A stretch of DNA of 64,000 nt from Alentia gelatinosa (taxonomy: Eukaryota > Annelida > Polychaeta > Phyllodocida > Polynoidae): the NCBI GenBank assembly GCA_950022655.1, contig OX465584.1:51814723-51878722 (forward strand), written 5' to 3'. A model generated the notes under the pieces. The model saw only the letters and a program-made list of their open reading frames with translations, was not told where the DNA came from and did no database searches. The first letter of the stretch is position 1. Every line of letters begins with the position of its first letter. The translations under genes were made by a program, and so were the position numbers. Shown here piece by piece: positions 42,758 through 55,367 of the stretch.

Positions 42758-43573
42758 GGGCCTGTTTAATAAGCTAGGATCGTACATGTAGACCATTTCC
42801 TGTATGCCATAGTAACCCAGGGACGATGTGGGTCAACTTTATTCAACGGTTTTGGACGGCCTAAAGCCTATAAGACACCGACCCGACCACTGTGCCCGAT
42901 TCTACCTTTGCCCGACGGATCCGTCGGGTCTGTGACAATCTGCATCAATCGGGTCGGTGTACGCACTTCACCGACCCGATTTTATTGCTTTTCCCGACGC
43001 GTCGGGCATTACTACCATGTCAGATATGACCGACCTTAAGATTCCGGTGTACGCACTTTCACCGACTGTTACCGATTCTGAGCATGCCATTTAAAAAGCG
43101 TTTCCATCTCTCCCTCGGTCCGATTTACAAGTGCCTTATATCGATGTGTAGGGGAGAAACAAACGATCATAGATCTGAAAACCGTTTTCTGATATTTTAA
43201 ATAGACCAGAAGTTATTAAACTTTGCATTATTGCCTATATGTACTTATCACCCGGCCCGGGGCCCAGCCGGGCCCGGCACCCGGCCGCTCTCTTTGATCT
43301 TAACCCGGGTAATTTACGAGGTCATAAAAGAAGGAGGTGTCATCGGGAAGAGTCTACATATCGGTGTCTATAGGTATAAGACACCGAAATTTTATTCCCG
43401 ACTCTCACCGAGCCGATGGTCTGGATGAATCGGGAACAAATTTCGGTGTCTTATAAGCTTTATGTACGGTTGATACTGTTTTAACGAACAGATTTAAATA
43501 CTATTAAACGATAACTCTTGTGCGACCTACAGAAAAGGGTCTCCATGTACGATCCTAGGTTATGAAACGTGCC
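42758..43573. mobile_element. MITE, GGGCCCGTT family, copy 3, split by a nested MITE
   Basis: Left half 42758-42863 (GGGCCTGTTTAATAAGCTAG to TTTTGGACGGCC) and right half 43461-43573 (TACTGTTTTAACGAACAG to GAAACGTGCCCC) are collinear with the intact copy at 51505-51723 read in reverse. Confidence 0.75.
42864..43460. mobile_element. Nested MITE with AAGCCTATAAGACACCGA ends
   Basis: Ends AAGCCTATAAGACACCGA and TCGGTGTCTTATAAGCTT, flanked by TA on both sides. The interior has repeated CGACCCGA/TCGGGTCGG motifs and a G+C block at 43251-43287. 597 bp, no ORF. Confidence 0.78.
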
Positions 43574-43768
43574 CCAGGCTCGTCAGAGATATTTATATCG
43601 TTTGGGAATGAACTGCTGCGTACCTGGGAAGAGAGCAGTTAGCCGTTATTTATAGCCACTCTCAGCTGGTGACAGTCTCACACAGGTGACCTCTAACCAG
43701 AAGGTGTACGATGTCTCCAGAGTCCTCGGTTCACAAAGGGTAGAGTCTTCCAGGTGGGGGAGGGGGTT

Positions 43769-45450
43769 AAGTAGGTCTGCACAGCCCTGTGCTTCACCCT
43801 GCTCCACCATAAAGGGCCCCGGCCGATGAGGACATGGGAAAAAGGAGATTTGTTCTGTGGGAATCTGATGAGGTCATTTTATAGTGAAAAGAAAACACAG
43901 ACGGGTATTATCAGCGACAGGGAAGATGATCTAGGACCAATGACAGCCTTAAGAGCTTTCCGTTTCTTATAGACATCTATACAATAATTTGGTTTTCTGG
44001 CTTGGATCCTGGTTGTGTGGGATATATTCATACCATGTACTGTGTTTTTATACTATGTTGTACTATGAATATGATGACATACATGGTAATGTTATTCTGT
44101 AGTAAGAGAAACATAGTGGGTGAGCCTGGGGGAGGTTACTCCATGTTTGCGATACATGTGTGGATCGCAGAATAGCGACCCAATGGTCTCCAGAAAATGA
44201 GCGGATCGCGTCAGAATCGTATATTCGCATAGCCGCATAAAATGTGGTGTTTTATGCGTATACAACACATCAAGTTGGAGCTGGAATACCGTAGAATAAG
44301 ATGCAATTACTGTACTTTCTCTGGAAAGTTAAGTAGGTCTGCACAGCCCTGTGCTTCACCCTGCTCCACCATAAAGGGCCCTGGCTGATGAGGACATGGG
44401 AAAAAGGAGATTTGTTCTGTGGGAATCAGGAGAGGTCATTTCATAGTGAAAAGAAAACACAGACGGGTATTATCAGCGACAGGGAAGATGATCTAGGACC
44501 AATGACAGCCTTAAGAGCTTTCCGTTTCTTATAGACATCTATACAATAATTTGGTTTTCTGGCTTGGATCCTGGTTGTGTGGGATATATTCATAACATGT
44601 ACTGTATTTTTGTATTTATGTTGTACTATGAATATGATGACATACATGGTAATGTTATTCTGTAGTAAGAGAAACATAGTGGGTGAGCCTGGGGGAGGTT
44701 ACTCCATGTTTGCGATACATGTGTGGATCGCAGAATAGCGACCCAATGGTCTCCAGAAAATGAGCGGATCGCGTCAGAATCGTATATTCGCATAGCCTCA
44801 TAAAATGTGGTGTTTTATGCGTATACGACACATCAAGTTGGAGCTGGAATACTGTAGAATAAGATGCAATTACTGTACTTTCTCTGGAAAGTTAAGTAGG
44901 TCTGCACAGCCCTGTGCTTCACCCTGCTCCACCATAAAGGGGCCTGGCTGATGAGGACATGGGAAAAAGGAGATTTGTTCTGTGGGAATCTGGTGAGGTC
45001 ATTTCACAGTGAAAAGAAAACACAGACGGGTATTATCAGCGACAGGGAAGATGATCTAGGACCAATGACAGCCTTAAGAGCTTTCCGTTTCTTATAGACA
45101 TCTATACAATAATTTGGTTTTCTGGCTTGGATCCTGGTTGTGTGGGATATATTCATACCATGTACTGTGTTTTTATACTATGTTGTACTATGAATATGAT
45201 GACATACATGGTAATGTTATTCTGTAGTAAGAGAAACATAGTGCGTGAGCCTAGGGGAGGTTACTCCACGTTTGCCATACATGTGTGGATCGCAGAATAG
45301 CAACCCAAGGGTCTCCAGAAAATGAGCGGATCGCGTCAGAATCGTATATTCGCATAGCCGCGTAAAATGCGGTGTTTTATGCATATATGACACATCAAGT
45401 TGGAGCTGGAGTACCGTAGAATATGATGGAATTACAGTACTTTTTCTGGA
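43769..45450. repeat. Three head-to-tail copies of a 562-bp unit
   Basis: AAGTAGGTCTGCACAGCCCT opens units at 43769, 44331 and 44894. Units are very similar and differ by scattered substitutions and a few 1-3 bp indels. No unit has a convincing ORF. It may be the edge of a satellite or a recent triplication. Confidence 0.92.
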
Positions 45451-45679
45451 AATAACATACACTGGTATTATAAATGTCTTATGCTCGTACCATCAGTCAT
45501 TCAATGCTAAGAATATGTTTCCCAGTCCAGGTTTGGCTGGTGGCATTGCGTAGCTAAGTGGATAAGGTGCGAAGCCAGCCAAACGGTATACTGGTTACAG
45601 ATATACTGTTATGGGCCTGGCCACTATAGGCTTATCTTCCTCTTTAGAATAACCAAAACAATTATCATATACAGCAAAG

Positions 45680-45991
45680 GGCCTATGATCCATGGGCGCT
45701 GCCATGACGCCCGCCGAGTAGGTATTCTTCCCTAATGGAGGTGAAAAAGTAGGTGTTCTTCATTAATAGAGGTAAAAGAGAAGTGAGTGATAATTGGGAG
45801 GTGTCACAACTCTAGCCTTGCTCACATATGTATATAAGGTGTTCCATGTGGAAAACACCATGTCCTGGGTTTAATCATTATGTCATCCTGTGGAAGGTGG
45901 TAGACCGCAAGAGTGAGGTGTAGCAAACCGTCAAAGAATTAAAAAAAAAGCACCTAGTCACTGCTTCATGAACTAACAATGGCTCTGTCCC

Positions 45992-46035
<44 letters not shown>
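45680..46035. repeat. Dispersed repeat, inverted pair with 49320-49700, ending in (TA)n
   Basis: GATCCATGGGCGCTGCCATG, GGTGTTCTTCATTAATAGAG and ACTAACAATGGCTCTGTCCC recur in reverse order and strand at 49320-49700. A (TA)n tract lies at 45998-46031. Confidence 0.7.
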
Positions 46036-46039
<4 letters not shown>

Positions 46040-46744
46040 ATGTGTGTATGTATAAAAGGTCTATTAACAAGGTCTATGCAAGGAGGTTAGGGTGAAGGTT
46101 GTAGTTTGCTGTGAATGCAGTCATTGGCTGCTGGGACAAACCACGCCTACTGTACCATGTTATATTCCTTATATAGCAGTGAAGGTAGTGGGACAACTTG
46201 TTGGTAATTGACATGAATCTAGTGAGCGAAAACCACCCTCACATTGAGGTTGACAGGATAGGGAATGTTGTGTAAATGTCGTGTGGAAGTGAGTGGTGTG
46301 TAACAGTGATTGGGGAATGTTGTTGATCGATGTGCGGAAGGAGGCTATGCTGCATTGCAGTGTCAATCGGAGCATGTAAAAAGGACATGTTGGGGAGCAG
46401 GGGATCGTTTAGCCCTCTAAGGGCGGGGACCTGTGGCCATGGTATGTGGGTAAGGCTGGGTACTAGTGCTAATGTATACCACCAGGGAGCGGGAAGTCTT
46501 AGGTCAATTGTAGTCATTCTATAACTCTAGGACGTGGCAAAATGTGTAATCATTAATCCTATTATATTTGTCACCTAAAATCATCACCTGGGTGGTGCAT
46601 TTATATTCTGTGAAAATGCCATGATTATCTATCCAATATTTCCTATGATATTTCATAAAAACGAAATTTTGCAAATTTTAGAAAATGATCCCTTCTTGCA
46701 TCACCCCCAGCATAGATGATGCCATATGGCATCACCCGCCGTGA
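46036..46744. other. Non-coding, nothing recognised
   Basis: No gene or named element seen. Confidence 0.4.
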
Positions 46745-47735
46745 ATGGGCTAATATCTGGAAGGATTCTCTTAGGACTGTAGTCCTGAACTGTCATAACA
46801 CAGTCCACGTTTAATAAACATGGATCGTTCTTTCAAAGGATAGGGGAAAGAACGGACACTTGAAATGTCCTTCCAGGAAGGTGTTTCTAAGACTAAGAAC
46901 GATAAAAGAATTGATCTTATCGTGGTGTTTGTTGCATTCTCGTTACCTAAAGTGATCCGACTTTATAGAGGACAGTCTAAGAAGACGATCAGTGAAAATA
47001 TCTTTATTCTAATTTTTGAAAAGGTCACAAATTTTATCGTTTTTTGGTCCGATTCTACGTGGGTTTGATCCTTTATAACAAAACATCGTCCACTAAGAAA
47101 GGATATAGGCACAATATGAATTACAAAGGGTATCCTGGAATTATGCAGACCAAGTTTAGAAATGGACTGACACTACGATCGTGGTCACTATCGTTTGAGG
47201 CTAGTACTAATCGTACTCGTTCAGCCAATATAGTTCTTAGTTTAAAAAAAAAACCCAGGCTGTTAAATAAAGCCATCATTGTCCTGACCTCGATCCTGAA
47301 AACTCACCTTTTGGAAGGATATCACAATAGATGACCTTTTTGATGCTGGTAGCCGAACTAACCACCATATAATCTATGCACTCACTTCAATAATATCTGT
47401 CAGAGTTTCCAGCAACTATATGTAAATAATACATTTATTTGCCATTGAATGATAAGAATTTAAAAATATTTAAATAGACAAAATCAACATAATTGGGCTT
47501 GTCAAAGGTTTGAACCCAGAACCCTCTGATTACCACCGATTCACAGATTCTAACTCGGCACCTCAACCAGTGCCTGGGACAGACACATCGAAGAACCGAT
47601 CAGAGGATGGCTTGCATCATGAACTGTCCTTCCGAAGAATTGAGGTCAGGAGAAGGACAATACAATATGGACAACACTCTCTTAACGTGATGGCTCTACC
47701 ATCCTGGTCATTGTCTTCCCACGAACTCTGATAAG
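46745..47735. repeat. Dispersed ~1-kb repeat, pair with 62690-63600
   Basis: Shared blocks in the same order: GGAAGGATTCT, CATTGTCCTGACC, GATGCTGGTAGCC, TTCTGATTACCAC and GATTGAGGTCAGGAGAAGGA-like. The class is not recognised. This copy lacks the MITE that interrupts the other. Confidence 0.65.
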
Positions 47736-48767
47736 AATTGCAAAAGGTGTCCTTAATTCTGTATATGTTCGTCTTAACTCTCGTACCATGTAAAATACAT
47801 ATTGTCTATGCATACAGCTTCTCCTGTCCGCTTCAATGTTCTATTTCCAAAGTATTTGGTATCAGATTGATCATAAAGGGAAGTGGTCACAAACATAGTT
47901 AAGATCTTGTTAGATTCATATATGTTCCTATTTTCATGGTCACTATTACAATACGGTTAATAAAAGAAGAAGAAAGGAACAGCAATGGTCAATGCTAATA
48001 CAGAAGTATTATCAAACTGCAAGATGATTGTATATTAATCAATTAGACACTAGAAATGTACTGAACATTCTAGACTTCTTGAATGGATACTGTAGCCCTC
48101 AATATGGAAAATAAAAGCTGCTAATAAATACATGAGTGTGTGATAATAAGCGTAATTTGATAGAAAAAAATAGAATATTACCGCAGCGGTTCACTCTGGC
48201 AAATGGTGGGGGAACAAACATAATTGTCATGATTAATGTTTGTCGTTGTGTCACTCTAACACTGCGACTGTAGGCGTCTATTCTCAAACTCTTTCCATTT
48301 TATGTCACCTGAGATGAAGTTATTGACTGCCGTCTGAAAACAGTTCTGTCAACTCGGTCTACTACTTACAATAAGGCGATATGCTTTACTGTCCTAAAGC
48401 GGGATTCACACGTAGAGACTGATGTACCTGAGACGGATATACTTCACACCTTTCCCCCTGTCTCCGACAATTCACCTTTGGTACAAAATTCGCAATGAAA
48501 AATAGCGAATTGGATTCACATGGAAGGACATACCTGGTACATAATCTCAGCCATAGTCACAGTGAAGACTCACCCTGGAACTCAAATACCCTTAAGGTGA
48601 GGGGAGTTACAAATATGTAATCATGCTTGCTGGCCTCCTATTGGGTAGGGCAGATACTTAGTCGGCGACTCCATAGTAGGTCCATTTGTCTCACCAAAAT
48701 ACCCTGTAATTCTTAAACGAATTTAAATTAGAAATCTCATAAGATTCTCATAAGATTGTCTTGAGAC
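47736..48767. other. Non-coding, nothing recognised
   Basis: No gene or repeat named. Confidence 0.4.
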
Positions 48768-48905
48768 AATTGCAGGGAAAATACTAGTCTCAGGGAAATG
48801 GAACCACACAATTCAGACGAGAAGATTGTGTTTGAATACAGAATCTCAGCAGGATTTGTCTCAGACAAACACCCTGTGAGGTACATGAATCCCACCGTGT
48901 GAATC
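48768..48905. repeat. Dispersed repeat, pair with 3784-3924
   Basis: Collinear copy of the repeat near 3.8 kb; shares CAGGATTTGTCTCAGACAAA. Confidence 0.65.
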
Positions 48906-49045
48906 CCACATTAATCAGATACGAAAGGACCTAATATAATTTAGTTTTCCTTGTATTTGTGTGACAATCTAAGTACAGCCACAAGAGGTATGGAATGAAT
49001 TTTGATGGTAGTTGCAGTATAAATTCTAATGGACAACAAGAACCA

Positions 49046-49312
49046 TGTATAGGGCACAGAGTGATTGCTAGTTCTGCCATCATCATCCAAGAAATTGTAA
49101 GATAGCGCCACTGCAGTCGGGGACAACCAGTATTATCTGCTGTTGTAATCTATATAGATAATTGTGTGACAAGGACAAACTCCTTCTTTGGCAAGCCAAC
49201 AAAGCTACTTTAAGTAAAATCCATTGATAACTGGACCCACCACCTGGTATATTGTTGGGCGTCAGGTGGCAAAATGGTTACTTCCATAACACAATAGCTA
49301 TGTGCCCTATAG
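49046..49312. repeat. Dispersed repeat, inverted pair with 31955-32217
   Basis: GGGCACAGAGTGATTGCTAG to ATAGCTATGTGCCCTATAGG. The central third is more diverged and longer here. Confidence 0.6.
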
Positions 49313-49319
49313 GAGACAG

Positions 49320-49700
49320 AGCCATTGTTAGTTCATGAAGCAGTCACTAGGTGGCCAGCAGTATGGCAGGCTCCTTTGGGGGGACATAACCTGTATTTTG
49401 GCTCTTTGTTCTTACGAAATTCAACTGCCTTTCAATATTTTACTATGGTTACCTTGGCTCTTTGCACCCATCCCAGAGCAGGGTGACATAATGATTAAAC
49501 CTGGGACATGAGGTTTTTCACATGGAACTATTTATATATACATATGTTAGCAAGGCTAGAGTTGTGACACTTCCCAATTATCACTCACTTCTTTCACACC
49601 TCCTTTAGTGAGGAGCACCTACTTTTTCACCTTCATTAGTGAAGAACACCTACTCGGGGGGCGTCATGGCAGCCCCCATGGATCATAGGCTATATGCCAA
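49320..49700. repeat. Dispersed repeat, inverted pair with 45680-46035
   Basis: Reverse-strand copy; a further GGACATAACCTGTATTTTGG segment is present only here. Confidence 0.65.
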
Positions 49701-49911
49701 ATAGGACATTGTTTACAACTAAGAAGCAAGAACAAAGCTGGCTCACGTCCCACGGATATAAATTTGTATACTAAAAGGTACGTTTCTTTGATATACTTGA
49801 GACAACAACAACTTCACATGTTTTGATGGGTATAGGGGGATGTCAGTACATCAGACACATTCTTCTATTCATAGTTCAAACTAAATGTTTCATTTTCCAT
49901 TTCCGAATTGG

Positions 49912-50062
49912 GGCTAATTGTGACTTTGGGTATAATGCTGGGGCATCAATACGAGCGCCTCTAACAGACATTGTAGAAATGACACCACGTCATCTGATTG
50001 ATCAAATGGTCATCCCACTATGCACCACAGCTTCTCCTTCAACCCAAACTGTAGACTTGTTC
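49912..50062. repeat. Dispersed repeat, pair with 30762-30915
   Basis: A short open stretch runs through it, but the counterpart is frameshifted and no family is recognised, so coding is not claimed. Confidence 0.5.
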
Positions 50063-50149
50063 CCTGCCCCATGAAATATGGGACAGGTAACACCTGCTGA
50101 GAGCAACCTGTGATCGCCCTTGACCTTTTACTGGTTACCCACTGATTTG

Positions 50150-50400
50150 AAATGGCAAGGAAAACCAGCACAATCTCTCTGCATCATCAGATTTCTCAAA
50201 TAACTTATCTACACTCGTTTGAAATGCATGGAAATATATGATAAAGGAATAGCAACGTTTCTAAAGATAGAAACATACTTATTAGAATATTTTTTTAAAT
50301 ACAACAGATATCGCCAAATAAACCAGCGTAAAAATGGCGGGTGTTACCCATAATGCACCAGAGAATGGCGAGCTTTACCTGGCCTCATATATGAGTGACC
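50150..50400. repeat. Dispersed repeat (reverse copy) with the empty Ngaro site
   Basis: Its complement runs TTTCCATGCATTTCAAAC, GAGTGTAGATAAGTTATTTG, TGATGATGCAGAG. This matches the two flanks of the Ngaro element joined end to end, and so shows the unoccupied state. Confidence 0.75.
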
Positions 50401-51360
50401 ACGAAACCAGACTCCCAGGCTACCTAAACTATTGCATGTCTGCCCAAATTACGTTGTCACCCATCTCCGCCGTTGACGAGCAAACTGCTCTGTTGATCCA
50501 TGGTAAGAAAAATGACTTACCACTCTGTTCAAGCTAACGTTCTTAGTCTTCCGGATCAAAAGGAAAATTAGAGTCTCAGACCTGTTTTACTAATCATCAT
50601 TTTCCATTTGTCTTTTGTATCGATTTTCCTTCTCGATTGTTCAGCTCTGTAAACATGTGCTACGATCACATAATCATGAAAATGATGTTACACCTCGAAA
50701 GCCAGGCGATAGACAGTACGAACCATTATGACATTATTATTTGTTTCATTATTACCCAGAAAGTACAAATACGTTATAACTACATAGATTAATGTATAGC
50801 TACATAAATTAACGCATTTCTTTGGTAGGAATTATATATTCTGTTTTCGTAGTAAAAACATGAAAATGTTAAGGTTTAGTTTCGTCTGTAGCACGTTTGG
50901 TATATTTAAACAAAATAAATTTACGTAAGTCTTGCATCAATTTATGTTAATTCATGTAGAGTTAAGGTTATGTTCGTTAATCTGCATAAACTTTCTACGT
51001 TGTGTAAACATGAGGAATTAAAACAGACGTATTTCTAACGTTTGAAATACGTCTGGTTGGAAACAAACTTATATCTACTTATTTCTTTTGTAAAAATACG
51101 TAGTGTGTTTACTGGTTATTTTCTTGGTTTAGCTGTTGGCATGACGAAGAGCAGTACTCAGTAGGACACCTGTACCTCGGACCATGTCAACAGGTGGGAG
51201 GGGGCTGACGTGGAGAGGGTGGGGTGGGTGTGGTGTTCTAGGGGACAGAGAAGAGGTGGCGCCATAGTGACCTCTACTGACAACCTGGCGACCTCCCAAA
51301 CAGATATGATGATTGATTGACCTCTCGCTTCTCATTCTCCCTAAGGGTAGCTTTTTATTA
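50401..51360. other. Non-coding, nothing recognised
   Basis: A+T-rich, no gene. Confidence 0.4.
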
Positions 51361-51920
51361 GAGCGTGCTTGTACGTGTTATATACGGAGCCTATAAAAGG
51401 TTAGAGTGGTCACATGTATACACTTTCAGTGTGCTGAGAAAAATCAATCTCTTCACTATCTGCATGCTTTTTACTGTGCTATTGGATAAGGGGCAGGGTA
51501 CCAGGGGCCCGTTTAATAATCTAGGATCGTACACGAATACCCTTTTCTGTACCTCGTACAAGGGTTATCGTTTGATAATATTTAAGTCTGTTCGCTAAAA
51601 CAGTATTAGCCATCCATAAGGTCGTCCATATGTGTTGAATAAAGTTGACCCACATCGTCCTTGGGTCTCTATGTGATACAGAAAAGGGTCTATATCTACG
51701 ATCCTTGATTATTAAACAGGCCCCAGTGTCTGAGGGTTTAGATGCATGCTCAGCTGACCATGACCAATCACTCAAGACTGAAATTCCTCATTGACTCTCA
51801 TTGCTTGATATGTTTTGATCCTACACTCAGGCAATTTGAGAATTGGCAAGTTGACTGGGTGCAAGTGAGTTACAGAAAACGATCCATAGGCTGAATGTAA
51901 CCCAACCGTTTTAGTTGTTA
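51361..51920. repeat. Dispersed repeat interrupted by a MITE
   Basis: Collinear with 31108-31450 on both sides of the MITE at 51505-51723. Confidence 0.65.
51505..51723. mobile_element. MITE, GGGCCCGTT family, intact copy 4
   Basis: 219 bp, ends GGGCCCGTTTAATAATCTAG and GATTATTAAACAGGCCC, flanked by CAG at 51502-51504 and 51724-51726. The uninterrupted site (AGCCAGTGTCTC) is seen near 31240. Confidence 0.82.
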
Positions 51921-52531
51921 TTCATCTGTACGCTCATTCATCAATAATGAACATACCATTTGCTCCTAGTTTCATGAGTGACACAGTGAGGATCAAATAT
52001 TAGATGTTACGATTCACCGAGACTATCACATCTAAATAAGACCAGCATTGGGACGTAGCTGCTGAAATATCAAAAAGATATGTATTAGTCTTCATGTAAA
52101 TATACGTACGCATACCTGAGTAGAGGATCGAATGGTGTTTGTGTCTCTAGATAGGTTAAGCATGGCTGGAAGGGGCTTTTGACTCACTTGACCGGAAATA
52201 TGAGGTAGGTATGTAGGGGAGCCCTTGGGGGTGTGTGGGTGGGTCTATGGGTAGATGGATGATTGATGGTTGCTGCGTGGGTACGTGGGGTAATTGTACG
52301 GTGAACCTGGGCATGGAATGAGAATCCAACAAATAAATAACATTATCTTACCCAAGTATTTTTCTCCATAGGCTTAATGTCAGGAATTCATGCTTCAAGG
52401 CTGTTACGGTAGTGTACCCAATACTCAATGTTTAATTGAGTGAGTTATTTCATTATTTAATTATGTTATACGGGGTGGGATATTATTACATGCTTTTCCC
52501 ATTGATTTGAGGTATGTCATAATAAGCAAAC
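51921..52531. other. Non-coding, nothing recognised
   Basis: A diverged R1 fragment may lie near 52350-52440. No gene. Confidence 0.4.
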
Positions 52532-52664
52532 GTCCTTACTGTGGACGAAATGGTTCTCGTTCTCAGTCAGTCGTCGATTTTATGCTGCCTTCCGCCTATG
52601 GCGTCAGGAAGCATGAAATCGACGCCTGAACTCGAACAGGAACCGTTTCATCAACAGTAAGGAC
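52532..52664. repeat. Foldback hairpin
   Basis: Arms of about 60 bp with mismatches: GTCCTTACTGTGGACGAAAT / GTTTCATCAACAGTAAGGAC and TCGATTTTATGCTGCCT / AGGAAGCATGAAATCGA. Loop TCCGCCTATGGCGTC. Confidence 0.72.
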
Positions 52665-53983
52665 ATTTCCTAATAATATCTGAAACCCACTGATGAAAAT
52701 CACTTGGTTCACACTCTACCTCGTTTGATCGCTATAATTCACTCGTCTTTGCTTTTTGAATAACTCTACTGTCAAACACTGTGGAGTACGGACCACGTTA
52801 TTTTCATCTCATGAGTTTCCTTCTAATTACAACATTATACATTCATACATATATACTTATCGATCCACTCGGTCATATTCTCAATTAACAGCCGTTCCAA
52901 ATGCTATATATATCAACAGTGTTATGTCTTTCTCGACCTTTCGAACATTATAAAAACGTAAATTGTATCTTGCTTAAGAATCTCATTAGTTAGATAATAA
53001 ACAGGGTAGCATGTCTTCATGTCAACATAAGTGTAATTCAAGTTAAAAAAACAGATCACAATTAGACATATGCGTATATATATCGAGGCAGTCGTTGTCC
53101 CAAAATGGAACGATTTAATCGTAAAACATGGGTAAAGGCAATTATGTCGCATGCCAAACAACTATTCATTTGACAACTTGATAATATGTACACTCCTTTT
53201 TCCACCTCTGAGAACATTTCTTTATAATTCAGAGTGAGATATACTCCTTAGAAATTGCAATACCAAAGTGTGCATCTGCAGACTTGGCTATTCTATCTTC
53301 TTGACAAGTATCACTTATAGCATTGAGGAATCACGGTTATGAATGCACGCAATGTCATGACCATAATTGAATAACACATCAGGAGAAATAACATCTTATA
53401 GCAGGTGGCGTTATCTCGTTAAAACTCGGTCTACCAACCTCGTATTAAGCGTCAGGGGACATGGCTTCGGTAAAGTAATAATTCACCCACAGGAATACAG
53501 TTTTCCTATATTATTTACGGGAAATATTTTTTTCATCCAAACCAGAGCCATGCTTACATAAATCATCCCTTCTGATTGTCTTCTAAGGCGGCTCAGAGGA
53601 AATCATCGTCTCCTATTTTTTGTGTCCACACTCCGCCGACTCAAATAAAGCCTTTCAGGCTCATAATTACTGCGCCATGTTGACTCGTACTCGGCGGGTA
53701 TTCTGTAAAGGTGGCAAGCCTCTCCCTCCTTCATTCCCGAGTTCGTTTCCATCAAAAGCCGCATACACAGATCCCCCTAAAGCCGCTCACTAGGGAATAA
53801 TCACCCGAGGTGCATGGCCTCACGGACCTGTATTGGGCGGGCAGACCCCGTGTTTGTCATCTAAATTTGTGGGGGGATTCCGTTGGGACAGAGAGGAGGC
53901 GTCGTGTTTGCCCTCAGGTGACACACGGTCGCACTCTCCTAGCAGCACTCTCTCCCCAGATCGTTCGCTGCGCTAGCGCTGGC
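52665..53983. other. Non-coding, G+C-richer right part
   Basis: A+T-rich to about 53570, then CG-richer to 53980. A promoter is possible on composition alone; no ORF or motif supports it. Confidence 0.35.
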
Positions 53984-54210
53984 TAAAATGGGTATCCCAC
54001 TATCACGATTTGAGCCTCCGACACACAACGATAGCCTTACGACAAGCGTTCCGATGAAAAAAATAATTTTTTATCGGAAGGAACGGGTCCATCGTGAAAG
54101 CTAGACTCGTTCCTTCCGATAAAAATTTCATTTTTTTCATCGGAACGCTTGTCGTAAGGCTATCGTAGTGTGTCGGAGGCTCAAATCGTGATAGTGGGAT
54201 ACCCCTTTTA
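53984..54210. repeat. Near-perfect 227-bp hairpin
   Basis: Arms of about 102 bp (53984-54085 and 54108-54210) start TAAAATGGGTATCCCACTAT and end GTGGGATACCCCTTTTA, with only a few mismatches and a 22-nt loop. It sits at the left edge of a dispersed repeat. A transcript would form a long dsRNA-like stem. Confidence 0.88.
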
Positions 54211-55367
54211 GTCTCTGCCCCAACCCAAAGCCTGTTCCCTGGGTATTCACTAAAGACAGGGGAGACCAGCGAACATTTCAGATTCAAAACAAGGCCAAAA
54301 GTTATACAAGTCAAACAACTCACATATCATGAGTATGAAATGTGGGAATTGTTAAAGGAGCTTCATATACAATCCGGTTGTTTTTTTCATACTTAAACCA
54401 TTTTATAATGGAAATCCACAGTTGATTAGACTGCCCCTTCAGAGGAGCACATGGGCATTGTTGACAAAACAAAGCCCTGCAACACATGAGTTGCTTTCCA
54501 CTGTAGAAAGTAATCCCAGAGACTGTGTCTGGTTTGAAATAAATAATAGCAGAAATGAGAGTATTCTATTTACCATATAAATATGTTTATCTCTATTTAC
54601 AAGTAGAACACAAAATACCCCCAAAAGCCCTCAGAATTTAGGATATTTCAAAAACTGGCATAGGGGCCAGATTTGGGCCCAGACAGGCAGGTTGGGGCAG
54701 AGATACAAGCGACTGCAGGAAGTAGAGGGCAATATCTCTGCTGGGAGAGTATCCCAGCAGATCTTTCATGGCGCAAGCGCTTACTTAAGTGATGGTTCCA
54801 TCAACACAGTGGATTTGCCTTACTACGTCTTGGTATATCTAATTATATCTTGCAGTATCGCAATATGCCATACCTCATTTGCCAGACACATTGCATAGGA
54901 TTATATGTGTACTTTTTCGCGATGTAGTACATACATTTTCGTGCTCCACCACTGCAACACCTTACGATGTATTGCCGACAAATAGCAGCATACCGAATGC
55001 GCTGAAGGTGCTGAACCAGGCCGAAGCATCATGGCAAATATGCACGCAATTACTTGTAACCCAGTAAGATTTAGCAAAACAACCAAATTGTGACGAATCT
55101 CGCTATATCTTGTGTGTTGGTGGAACCAGCACTTTAGCCTGGAAGCCTGGCCTATGTTCTCACTAACATATAAGGCCAGGTAATGCCTGCCATTTTCTAG
55201 TGCATTGTGGGTAACAACTGCCATGTTTAAGCTCGTTTACCCACTAGAGGCCATGGCAAAATCTGTTATATTTGTTAATTAAACATTCCAATAAGTATTC
55301 TTCTATATTTGGAAACAGGACCATTCCTTTATCAAATATTTCCATGCATTTCAAACAAGTGTAGATC
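54211..55367. repeat. Dispersed repeat, left part, before the Ngaro element
   Basis: TCTCTGCCCCAACC onward resembles 60765-61255, and the right part resembles 1105-1250 and, reversed, 50220-50400. It holds a Harbinger-type MITE at 54788-55133. Confidence 0.65.
54788..55133. mobile_element. PIF/Harbinger-type MITE, copy 2
   Basis: Ends AGTGATGGTTCCATCAACAC and GTGTTGGTGGAACCAGCACT; TTA target duplication at 54785-54787 and 55134-55136. 346 bp, non-coding. Confidence 0.82.

Noticed and set aside
49823..50074. 83-codon ORF as a gene
   Set aside because: The related copy at 30762-30915 is frameshifted and no family or splice structure supports it.
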